DNA of 64,000 bases from Shinella curvata (lineage in GTDB: Bacteria; Pseudomonadota; Alphaproteobacteria; Rhizobiales; Rhizobiaceae): NCBI RefSeq assembly GCF_022899935.1, contig NZ_JALJCJ010000002.1, positions 372,001 through 436,000 on the forward strand. Direction: 5' to 3'. Under the pieces are notes generated by a model. It had not been told where the DNA came from and ran no database searches. It was given only the letters and a program-made list of their open reading frames with translations. Position numbers and translations under genes: made by a program. Numbering within the stretch: position 1 is the stretch's first letter; every line of letters begins with the position of its first letter. Positions 21,482 to 28,347 of this stretch are shown here, piece by piece.

Positions 21482-21774
21482 TTGTATTCGATTTCGATAA
21501 AGCTCATCGGCTTGTCGCCGCCATTGACGACATTGTGCGCCACGCCCGCCTCGCGCCGGTAGACGGCGCCCGTCTTGGTGTGCACGCGCCGCTCGCCCGT
21601 CTCTTCCTCGATCAGGAAGTCGCAATCGGTCATCGGCACGACGACATAGCCGAGCCCATGCACGTGATGGCCCGTATCGGCTCCCGGCTCGAAATCCCAG
21701 CGCGTGACGCGCACGACGGCATCGTCGAGCAGAACGGTGGGCACGGCCGGCGGACGGGCGCGAAACTGGGACAT
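21478..21774 (-). CDS. Small cupin-domain protein
   Basis: A 98-residue single-domain cupin started at the ATG at 21774, which has GAGGAGCCTTG upstream; the frame extends farther but without a ribosome site. The metal motif appears as GADTGHHVHGLGYVVVPMTD, with the second half AVYRREAGVAHNVVNGG. It probably binds a divalent metal and may be an isomerase or a sensor for a small ligand. Its stop overlaps the start of the MBL hydrolase, so the two are likely co-translated and may act on related substrates; this is inference. Confidence 0.8.
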   Translation of the reverse strand: MSQFRARPPAVPTVLLDDAVVRVTRWDFEPGADTGHHVHGLGYVVVPMTDCDFLIEEETGERRVHTKTGAVYRREAGVAHNVVNGGDKPMSFIEIEYK

Positions 21775-21992
21775 CAAGGCTCCTCGCGAGAAGGGCGGGC
21801 CCGTCGGCCTGCAAGGCAGCCGCGGGCCGCCCAAAGACGGTGATGCCGCGACCCTATCCGCCACCGCCGCGCCTGCCAAGCACCAAGCCGTCCTGCACAC
21901 GAAATCAGCGGGGCCGCGAGAATTAAATCGCCGGAAGACAGAATACCCATTGTCCACCCCCGCGCCCTTTGCTAATCAGGCTCCCGCCGTGT

Positions 21993-22067
21993 TGGGGCGT
22001 CGCCAAGCGGTAAGGCACCGGTTTTTGGTACCGGCATTCGGAGGTTCGAATCCTCCCGCCCCAGCCA
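21993..22067 (+). tRNA. tRNA-Gln (anticodon TTG)
   Basis: A full cloverleaf: acceptor TGGGGCG/CGCCCCA, D-arm around GCCAAGCGGTAAGGC, anticodon stem CCGGT/ACCGG with loop TTTTGGT (anticodon TTG), T-arm GGAGG-TTCGAAT-CCTCC, discriminator G and encoded CCA. Confidence 0.97.
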
Positions 22068-22170
22068 CAGTTCCGGTGATGCAGCGATCCTCATCGTTTT
22101 GCACCATGCCGCCCTTTCGGCTTTCCAGCACTCTCCCCATCTTCCCCGGGTCAACCACTGGGAGAGCGAG

Positions 22171-22347
22171 ATGCCCGAGACCATGGAATGCAGGCAGTGC
22201 GAAAGCACCTATACGGTTCACTATAATCACCACAAGCCATGGGAGACCAACGTGTTGCTCTGCCCTGAATGCGGCAACGACCTTGATCTCTATGTCGACG
22301 GTCCACGGCGCTATCTGATCCGCCAACGGGGGCGGCCGAAAGGGTGA
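22171..22347 (+). CDS. Small zinc-ribbon-like protein (58 aa)
   Basis: An ORF starting at ATG 22171 behind GGGAGAGCGAG. It has two Cys pairs, MECRQCESTYTV and LLCPECGNDL, spaced as a zinc ribbon, with an aromatic/His-rich segment (YTVHYNHHKPW) between and a basic end (RRYLIRQRGRPKG). It may bind nucleic acid or another protein. No family name can be given. The frame also runs upstream to 22099, but the ribosome site favours the shorter form. It lies just after tRNA-Gln and converges on the methyltransferase gene. Confidence 0.7.
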   Translation: MPETMECRQCESTYTVHYNHHKPWETNVLLCPECGNDLDLYVDGPRRYLIRQRGRPKG

Positions 22348-22357
22348 CGACGGGCGG

Positions 22358-23110
22358 CTACGCCGTGGATCGGGCCAAGGTGCCGAGGGGGATCAGTTCC
22401 TTCGCTCCCTCGTGCCAGGCATTGCCCTCCCAGTCGCCCAGCCAGCGCTCCACTCTCAGGCCCGCTTCGACAAGCAGGCCCTCCAGTTCCGTCTTTTCCG
22501 GAAAGGCGATGCGCGATGCGGCCGAGAGGCGTTTTCCGGTGGCCTGAATTTCGTAGTGGGTACCATAGGTCACGATACCGGTGGCGGGATCGTGGGTGAC
22601 GTCGTTCCAGGCAGCGACGGTGCCGAAGCGCGGATGCTCGACGAGGCGTCGCGATTCGTCCGGTCCCCACTCTTCCCATTCGCGGCAGGCGGGATTGCGG
22701 CTGTCGAAGATGAAGCGGCCGCCGGGGGCAAGATGCGCGGCGATGGTGGCGAGCGCGGCGCGGCGGTCTTCCGGCGTCAGAAAGACCTGGAAGGCATGGC
22801 CGGTGAGCAGCACGAGATCGAAACGGCGGCCGAGTCGGAGCGTACGGGCGTCGCCCTCTATGAACTCCGCCATGCCGGGTTTTGCCCGGGCGATGGCGAG
22901 CATGGCGGGGGCCGGGTCGACGCCGACGACGATACGATCCTCCGCGAGCGCCGCCGCCAGTTCGCCGGTGCCGCAACCGAGATCGAGCACGCTTGCGGCA
23001 TTCACGGCGAGAGCCTGACAATAGTCGAAGTCGGGCGCTCGCGCCCAGCCGTTTTCCAGATCGTAGAAATCGGCGAGATCGGGGTCGTGGTAGAGGCGGT
23101 CGTCGTCCAT
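22358..23110 (-). CDS. Class I SAM-dependent methyltransferase
   Basis: A 250-residue protein with a Rossmann-type SAM domain: motif I VLDLGCGTGELAAALAE near residue 41, the acidic loop VVGVDPAPAML near 63, EGDARTLRLG near 90, and FDLVLLTGHAFQVFLT. The C-terminal half has the EIQATGKRLSAASRIAFPEKTELEGLLVEAGLRVERWLGDW pattern of small-molecule methyltransferases. The acceptor is unknown. It is followed downstream by the zinc-ribbon gene on the opposite strand and has the lipoprotein gene 67 bp upstream on the same strand. Confidence 0.85.
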   Translation of the reverse strand: MDDDRLYHDPDLADFYDLENGWARAPDFDYCQALAVNAASVLDLGCGTGELAAALAEDRIVVGVDPAPAMLAIARAKPGMAEFIEGDARTLRLGRRFDLVLLTGHAFQVFLTPEDRRAALATIAAHLAPGGRFIFDSRNPACREWEEWGPDESRRLVEHPRFGTVAAWNDVTHDPATGIVTYGTHYEIQATGKRLSAASRIAFPEKTELEGLLVEAGLRVERWLGDWEGNAWHEGAKELIPLGTLARSTA

Positions 23111-23177
23111 CTCGGGTCTCCAAATGAAATGGCCGCGCGTCTCCGCACGGCCATCAAGGATCGATCGACGCGCCGGC

Positions 23178-23513
23178 TTACTTCGCGGCGTCGAGAACCT
23201 TTTCGCAGTGCGAGGGGCCGCCCTTCGGATCGGGACGATCGGCGACGGCGCGGATGTTGATGATCTTGTAGCTCTCGCTCACGGTGAGCTCGACCGTGCA
23301 GGACTTGCCCTTGGCAAAACCGCCACGCCACTTGTAGAGCGTCGAACCACCCGAGCCCGCGGTGTCGGACTGCGGCGGGCCATAGGCCGCAAAGAAGCTG
23401 CCGGCGGTCTTGCCGTTCCAGCGGGCCTGCAGCGGGTTGGACGCGATTGTGGCGGTGGTGCATCCGGCGAGTGCAAGCGCGACGCCGGCCAGAATTGCAA
23501 TGCGGGAGTTCAT
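23178..23513 (-). CDS. Small lipoprotein
   Basis: A 111-residue protein if started at the ATG at 23513; an ATG three codons upstream is possible, but the AAGGA ribosome site is better spaced for the shorter form. The signal peptide SRIAILAGVALALAGC gives a lipobox LAGC. The mature domain contains a W..G.t...f...yGpP pattern (RWNGKTAGSFFAAYGPPQSD) and YKW, and two cysteines (KSCTVELTV and SHCEKVLD) likely disulfide-bonded; it recalls small BamE/SmpA-fold proteins, but the match is loose. Function unknown. Confidence 0.7.
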   Translation of the reverse strand: MNSRIAILAGVALALAGCTTATIASNPLQARWNGKTAGSFFAAYGPPQSDTAGSGGSTLYKWRGGFAKGKSCTVELTVSESYKIINIRAVADRPDPKGGPSHCEKVLDAAK

Positions 23514-23757
23514 ATGTGCCATTTCCTTGGACTTCGTGCGGCCGTGTGGAGGGCGACTCGAAAGAGAGCCTTGATTCGCCATAGCGCAGCCGGCGTGAAA
23601 GGGGAATCACTCACGACGAACTTTGTGTTTGTCCCCGTCGAAGCGCCGGAAATCTTGCGAATTTGCAACAGTGGGAGCGTGTCGAAAAGGGGGGCTTGCG
23701 CCGGATACCGATTAAAAAAATTTTTCGGGAAAGTGGCCCGTCGGGAGGCTTTTCAGC

Positions 23758-23834
23758 TGGTCGGAGTGGAGTGATTCGAACACTCGACCCCCACGTCCCG
23801 AACGTGGTGCGCTACCAGACTGCGCTACACTCCG
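23758..23834 (-). tRNA. tRNA-Pro (anticodon CGG)
   Basis: Read on the minus strand: acceptor CGGAGTG/CACTCCG, anticodon stem CCACG/CGTGG with loop TTCGGGA (anticodon CGG), T-loop TTCGAAT, discriminator A and encoded CCA. 77 nt. Confidence 0.97.
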
Positions 23835-23982
23835 TGACCAGCGGCGCCTCTATAGAACAGGGTTTTCGGTTCGACAAGCGCAAAATATCAAAAAAATTCG
23901 CGATCTTGGGGAAAGTGCCGGTGCGCCGGGAAATTTTTCTGTTTCGCTGGAACCGCTTTCCCGCTCTGCCGTTTGGGAGGCC

Positions 23983-24477
23983 ATGGAACAGATAGCCGCC
24001 GATCTCTTCGGGAAGACCGAAATCCCCTATCCCGTCATGCTCGCGCGCATGACGGGCGCCATTCTTCTTGGCGCCGTTATCGGGGCGGAGCGGGAATATC
24101 GTGACCGGGCGGCGGGGCTGCGCACGCATATTCTCGTCGCGCTCGCGGCCTGCGTCTTCGCGCTGCTCTCCATCGAAAGCGTGCACATGGCCGGCTTTTC
24201 CGACGAGCAGGTGCGCATCGATCCGCTGCGTGTCATCGAGGCGGTCACGTCGGGCGTGGCCTTTCTTGCCGCTGGCATGATCGTTTTTTCGCGCGGCGAG
24301 GTGCAGGGATTGACCACCGGCGCCGGCATGTGGCTTGCGGGGGCCGTCGGGCTCTCGGTGGGGCTCGGCTACTGGTTCGTCGCAGTCTTTGCCACGGCGG
24401 CCTGCTTCATCGTATTGTTCATTCTCGGTAAAATCCAGGTTGCCAAGGCAAATGACGGCGACCGGGGCCGTGAATAA
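23983..24477 (+). CDS. MgtC/SapB-family membrane protein
   Basis: A 164-residue inner-membrane protein with about five transmembrane helices. Family signatures: GAILLGAVIGAEREYRDRAAGLRTHILVALA near the N-terminus and ASTGVAFLAAG-like VTSGVAFLAAGMI in the middle. It lacks the C-terminal ACT-like domain of Salmonella MgtC, so it is the short SapB form. Such proteins are linked to growth at low Mg and to acid or macrophage survival, but the transport activity is not settled. It is monocistronic; a perfect inverted repeat overlaps its stop. Confidence 0.85.
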   Translation: MEQIAADLFGKTEIPYPVMLARMTGAILLGAVIGAEREYRDRAAGLRTHILVALAACVFALLSIESVHMAGFSDEQVRIDPLRVIEAVTSGVAFLAAGMIVFSRGEVQGLTTGAGMWLAGAVGLSVGLGYWFVAVFATAACFIVLFILGKIQVAKANDGDRGRE

Positions 24478-24499
24478 ACATGATGCGTTCGATCATGTT
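24477..24499. promoter_or_regulatory. Perfect inverted repeat at the end of the MgtC/SapB gene
   Basis: AACATGAT-N7-ATCATGTT begins on the last base of the stop codon. It may be a terminator without a T-run or an operator for the type I secretion operon downstream; the sequence does not decide. Confidence 0.4.
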
Positions 24500-24523
24500 C
24501 CTGCGCCGCCGGTCGAAATTCTG

Positions 24524-24553
24524 TTGCTTTACGAATAAATCGCGCACTATACC
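24524..24553 (+). promoter_or_regulatory. Possible sigma-70 promoter of the type I secretion operon
   Basis: TTGCTT (24524-24529), an 18-base spacer and TATACC (24548-24553) lie in the only AT-rich part of the 220-bp gap. The implied leader of about 140 bases is GC-rich and could fold. Confidence 0.35.
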
Positions 24554-24697
24554 GTCTTTCATCAAGGCCGCGCGCTAGACGTGCGTTCGGCCCCGCATCC
24601 GGCCGATGAGGGCGGAGCGGTCGAGGGGCCCTTCGCCGCTCGGACAACGGCCCATCCCGGCCGGACATCCGGCGTCGATCTTTAAAGAGATAGTGTC

Positions 24698-26434
24698 ATG
24701 CGATCATCGGGCAAGTCCGGTGTGGACGAACTCAGAGCCGTGCTGAAGGCGAGCGCCGCGGGCTTTCTGGCCATCGGCCTTTTCAGCTTCTTCGTGAACC
24801 TGCTGGTTCTGACCGGACCGCTCTTCATGCTGCAGATCTACGACCGGGTGCTCGCCTCCCGCTCGGAGGCGACGCTGGTGGCGCTGACCGGCCTCATCGT
24901 CGGGCTCTACCTCATCATGGGCGTGCTCGACCACCTGCGCAGCCGCATCGCCGCGCGTATCGGCGCCCGCTTCCAGGCCCGCTTCGACAAGCGCGTCTTC
25001 AACGCCGTGCTCGACCGCACGGCGCTGCACGCGCAGGGCATCTCCACGGTCACCGGCATGCGCGACCTCGACGCCATCCAGAAGGTGCTGTCATCGCCTG
25101 CCGTCTTCACGGTGTTCGACATTCCCTGGACGCCGCTCTTCATCTTCGTCATCTTCACCTTCCATCCTTGGATGGGCCTGCTCGGCGTCGTCGGCGGCCT
25201 CATCCTGGTGGCGCTCACCTGGCTCAACCAGAACGGCACGAAGGAAGACCAGGAACGGGCGATGATCGCCGGTCGCCAGTCCGACGAGATGACGCAGACG
25301 CTGCAGAAGGAGAGCGACACGGTTCGCGCGCTCGGCATGCGCCGCGCCGTTGCCGGCCGCTGGCAGCTGTTGCGCGACAAGGCGCTGGAAGCCAACATCC
25401 ATTATTCCGACAGCAACGGTTTCTATTCGATCGCCTCGAAAACCTTCCGTGTTTTCCTGCAGTCGGCGATCCTGGCGCTCGGCGCCTATCTGGTGCTGCA
25501 GAACGAAATCACCGCTGGCGCGATGATCGCAAGCTCCATCATCATCGGCCGTGCGTTGGCACCGATCGAAGGCGCCATCGGTCATTGGGCGCTGATCCAG
25601 CGTGCGGTGCAGGGCTGGCGCCAGCTTTCCGAGCTGCTGACCCGCGTGCCGGAAGAAGACCCGCGCACCGCGCTGCCGAAGCCGCGCGCCATCCTCGACG
25701 TCGAGCAGGTCACGGTCGTGCCGCCGGGTGAAAAGGTCGCCACGGTGCGCATGCTGAGCCTTGAGCTTCGCCCCGGCCAGGCGCTCGGCGTCATCGGCCA
25801 GAGCGCGTCCGGCAAGTCGACGCTGGCGCGCGTGCTGACCGGCATCTGGCCGCCCGCCGGCGGCAAGGTGCGTCTCGACGGTGCGGCGCTGGAGCAGTAC
25901 GGCACGGACGGCCTGGCCGACCATGTCGGCTACCTGCCTCAGGACGTCGTGCTCTTCGAGGGAACGATCGCCGAAAACATCGCCCGCATGACGCTCGATC
26001 CCGATCCGGTGAAGGTGGTGGAAGCAGCCAAGAAGGCTGGCGCGCATGACATGATCCTGCGCCTGCCCGATGGTTACGACACCAAGCTGCCGGCCATGGG
26101 CGGCCGTCTTTCGGGCGGCCAGAAGCAGCGTGTCGGCCTTGCCCGCGCGCTTTATGGCGATCCGGTGCTGCTGGTGCTCGACGAACCGAACTCCAACCTC
26201 GATGCCGAGGGCTCGATGGCGCTCAACCTTGCCATCCGCAACATGAAGGCCGAAGGCAAGTCCATCGTCATCATGGCGCACCGCCCGGCAGCGATCGAGG
26301 AATGCGAACTCATTCTCATCATGGAAAACGGCCAGCGCCTCGCCTTCGGCCCGCGCGACGACGTTTTGCGTGCGCACCTGCGAAACCATACGCAGGTCGT
26401 GGCCGGTACCGGCACCGGCGGCAGCAATAAGTAA
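24698..26434 (+). CDS. Type I secretion system ABC transporter (permease/ATPase, PrtD/PrsD-like)
   Basis: A 578-residue inner-membrane half-transporter. The N-terminal membrane domain (about residues 20-310) has the FFVNLLVLTGPLFMLQIYDRVLASRSEATL signature of PrtD-type exporters and no C39 peptidase domain. The ATPase domain has Walker A GQSASGKSTL near 370, the signature LSGGQKQRVGLARAL near 473, Walker B LLVLDEPNSNLD near 493 and the switch His in IMAHRPAA. Length matches rhizobial PrsD. With the adjacent HlyD protein and an outer-membrane TolC partner, not in the window, it would export uncleaved RTX proteins; the two RTX genes at 1441 and 31853 are candidate cargo. Confidence 0.93.
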   Translation: MRSSGKSGVDELRAVLKASAAGFLAIGLFSFFVNLLVLTGPLFMLQIYDRVLASRSEATLVALTGLIVGLYLIMGVLDHLRSRIAARIGARFQARFDKRVFNAVLDRTALHAQGISTVTGMRDLDAIQKVLSSPAVFTVFDIPWTPLFIFVIFTFHPWMGLLGVVGGLILVALTWLNQNGTKEDQERAMIAGRQSDEMTQTLQKESDTVRALGMRRAVAGRWQLLRDKALEANIHYSDSNGFYSIASKTFRVFLQSAILALGAYLVLQNEITAGAMIASSIIIGRALAPIEGAIGHWALIQRAVQGWRQLSELLTRVPEEDPRTALPKPRAILDVEQVTVVPPGEKVATVRMLSLELRPGQALGVIGQSASGKSTLARVLTGIWPPAGGKVRLDGAALEQYGTDGLADHVGYLPQDVVLFEGTIAENIARMTLDPDPVKVVEAAKKAGAHDMILRLPDGYDTKLPAMGGRLSGGQKQRVGLARALYGDPVLLVLDEPNSNLDAEGSMALNLAIRNMKAEGKSIVIMAHRPAAIEECELILIMENGQRLAFGPRDDVLRAHLRNHTQVVAGTGTGGSNK

Positions 26435-26445
26435 GGACTAGGTCA

Positions 26446-27762
26446 ATGGTTCGGGAAACGGGTTCCAGGGACAAGGTGTGGAGCGGTCGTCGCTATGCGA
26501 TTGCCGGCTATACGACGGTTTTCGTGCTGCTCGGCGGCATGGGGGCCTGGGCGGCGCTGACACGCATCAACGGCGCGGTCGTCGCAGCCGGCATCATCGA
26601 GGTCGCCAGCAACCGCCAGGTCGTGCAGCACCTGACGGGCGGCGTGGTGGGAGAAATCCGCGTCAAGGAAGGCGATACGGTCAAGGTCGGCGACGTGCTG
26701 ATGCGTCTCGATGACACATTTGACCGCTCCGAGCTCGCCGTCATCGAAGGTCAGCTGTTCAGCCTGCTCGGCACCGCCGCCCGGCTTCAGGCCGAGCAGG
26801 ACGACAAGACGGAGATCACCTTCGATCCCGATCTTCTGAAAGCCGCCGCCACCGATCCGGAGGCTGCCGAAATCGTCACCGGCCAGAAGCGGCTGATGGC
26901 GGCGCGCGCTGAAACCCGCGACAAGCAGGCCGCGCAGCTGCAGGAAAAGAAGGCGCAGATCGCCAAGCAGAACGAAGGTCTGGAGAGCCGCATCCAGGCG
27001 CTGCAAACGCAGGTGAGCCTGATCGGCAAGGAGCTGGATGCGCAGAACAAGCTGCTTGCCCAGTCGCTGACGAATGCCAGCCGCGTTCTGGCGCTCCAGC
27101 GCGAGGAGGCGGAAATTCGCGGCACGATCAGCCAGGCGCGCTCCAATATCGCGGAGAATTCCGGCCGGGTCGCCGAAATCGAGATCGCCATTCTCAACAT
27201 CCACTCCACGGTGCGTGAGGAAGCCACGACGGCGCTGCGCGAGATCGAGGCGAAGATCGCCGAACTCAAGGAAAACCGCAACGCCAAGCACGAGACGCTG
27301 AGCCGCATGGATATCACCGCGCCGATGTCCGGCGTCGTGCTCGGCATGCAGGTCCATGCGCTTCGCTCGGTCATCCGGCCGGCGGATCCGCTGCTCTACA
27401 TCATTCCGCAGGAGCAGAACCTCGTCATTTCCACGCAGATTTCGCCGACCCAGATCGACCAGGTCCATGTCGGCCAGATGGCCCATATCCGTTTTGGCGC
27501 CTTCGACCACCGCTCGACGCCTGAAATATTCGGTCACGTGACGAAGGTCGCCGCCGACGTGCTGTCCGACCAGCGCACGGGCGCCACCTTCTACAAGGCG
27601 GAGATCAAGCCGGATGCCGGCGAAATGGCCAAGCTCGCCGACAAGCATGTCATGCCCGGCATGCCGGTGGAAACCTTCATCCAGACAGCCGAACGGTCGC
27701 CGCTCGAATATTTGGTGAAGCCGCTCGCCGATTATTTCACTAAGGCTTTCCGCGAGCGGTAG
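26446..27762 (+). CDS. Type I secretion periplasmic adaptor (HlyD family, PrtE/PrsE-like)
   Basis: A 438-residue membrane-fusion protein 11 bp downstream of the ABC gene. One N-terminal transmembrane helix (about residues 17-42, YAIAGYTTVFVLLGGMGAWAAL), then the split lipoyl half GVVGEIRVKEGDTVKVGDVLMRLDD near 65-90, a long coiled-coil hairpin (about 145-285) with QLQEKKAQIAKQNEGLESRIQALQTQ, the second lipoyl half ITAPMSGVVLGMQVHALRSVI, and a beta-barrel end with KHVMPGMPVETFIQT. This is the AprE/PrsE layout. It links the ABC pump to a TolC channel. A hairpin terminator follows. Confidence 0.92.
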   Translation: MVRETGSRDKVWSGRRYAIAGYTTVFVLLGGMGAWAALTRINGAVVAAGIIEVASNRQVVQHLTGGVVGEIRVKEGDTVKVGDVLMRLDDTFDRSELAVIEGQLFSLLGTAARLQAEQDDKTEITFDPDLLKAAATDPEAAEIVTGQKRLMAARAETRDKQAAQLQEKKAQIAKQNEGLESRIQALQTQVSLIGKELDAQNKLLAQSLTNASRVLALQREEAEIRGTISQARSNIAENSGRVAEIEIAILNIHSTVREEATTALREIEAKIAELKENRNAKHETLSRMDITAPMSGVVLGMQVHALRSVIRPADPLLYIIPQEQNLVISTQISPTQIDQVHVGQMAHIRFGAFDHRSTPEIFGHVTKVAADVLSDQRTGATFYKAEIKPDAGEMAKLADKHVMPGMPVETFIQTAERSPLEYLVKPLADYFTKAFRER

Positions 27763-27793
27763 AGCTCCCGGCACGTTGCTTCGTCAAGGATCG

Positions 27794-27815
27794 AAGGGCG
27801 CTGCGGCGCCCTTTA
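27794..27815 (+). terminator. Terminator after the type I secretion operon
   Basis: AAGGGCGC (27794-27801) pairs with GCGCCCTT (27806-27813) around a TGCG loop, followed by T. Confidence 0.65.
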
Positions 27816-27889
27816 TCATGACGTGCTCAAGGAACAAATTCGCCCTTGGCGCATTCCTTTTGCAACAGACAAAGGGAAAGGAAATTTCA

Positions 27890-27967
27890 ATGGCTCGGGC
27901 TTTGATACTCTGGTTGATGGGCGTTCCGCTCTTCGTTGTCCTGCTGCTCTGGTACTTCTTCTTCTGA
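27890..27967 (+). CDS. 25-residue hydrophobic membrane protein
   Basis: An ORF from ATG 27890 to TGA 27965-27967 with an excellent ribosome site (GGAAAGGAAA, 5-14 bases upstream). The product, MARALILWLMGVPLFVVLL plus LWYFFF, is a single transmembrane helix. From memory, near-identical tiny proteins starting MARALILWL are scattered over rhizobial genomes without a name. It is flanked by its own terminator at 27984-28009. The same frame is open upstream to 27776, but that extension crosses the terminator of the preceding operon. Function unknown; a regulator or subunit of a membrane complex is possible. Confidence 0.65.
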   Translation: MARALILWLMGVPLFVVLLLWYFFF

Positions 27968-27983
27968 GCAGCATACGGCAAAC

Positions 27984-28009
27984 AAAAAGGGGCCTTTCGG
28001 CCCCTTTTT
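27984..28009 (+). terminator. Rho-independent terminator of the 25-residue protein gene
   Basis: Perfect AAAAAGGGGCC / GGCCCCTTTTT stem with a TTTC loop, starting 17 bases after the stop. Confidence 0.9.
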
Positions 28010-28059
28010 CAATGGCTTGGCAAGCGCCTCACTTGAGGGACTGTGCGGCGACCGTGGCA

Positions 28060-28088
28060 TGGATGGTCGGGTCAAGCCCGACCATGAC
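28060..28088. repeat. Palindromic intergenic repeat, copy B (single arm with paired changes)
   Basis: One arm of the RIME-like family. Where the other right arms read CCTCGGG-TCAAG-CCCGAGG, this one reads GGTCGGG-TCAAG-CCCGACC, so two positions changed on both sides and the hairpin is preserved. No second arm is seen next to it. Confidence 0.7.
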
Positions 28089-28190
28089 GTAGGAGGGGTT
28101 TGCGGTCCGTTACCCGAGAGCACTTTGCCCGAGTACACAAGGAACCTTCAGCCTCATCTTCAATGGTATGCAACGCCTCCTCCCCACGAC

Positions 28191-28255
28191 GTCATCTTCG
28201 GCCTTGAGCCGAGGATCCACGCGGCATCCGCGGCGTGGGTGGATGGACCAAGCCC
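28191..28255. repeat. RIME-like palindromic intergenic repeat, copy C (right arm decayed)
   Basis: The left arm (28191-28219) matches copies A and D; the spacer is replaced by a CGCGGCATCCGCGGCG hairpin and the right arm from about 28239 (TGGATGGACCAAGCCC) is only partly conserved. Confidence 0.7.
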
Positions 28256-28297
28256 AACGGTGGTGAGAATAGGAGAGCACTTCGTTCTCCGCGAACG

Positions 28298-28321
28298 AAA
28301 AAGGGGCCTTTCGGCCCCTTC
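28298..28321 (-). terminator. Rho-independent terminator of cysN
   Basis: On the minus strand an AAGGGGCC / GGCCCC(TT) stem runs into TTTTTCG, 27 bases after the cysN stop. The stem and loop are almost identical to the terminator at 27984-28009. Confidence 0.85.
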
Positions 28322-28347
28322 CGTCTTTTCTGGCAGGCCAGCTGCCA

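Larger units (their letters stand above)
27968..28347. other. 380-bp gap holding two near-identical terminators and two palindromic repeat copies
   Basis: Apart from the terminators at 27984-28009 and 28298-28321 and the repeat copies at 28060-28088 and 28191-28255, I see no credible gene here. Confidence 0.7.
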
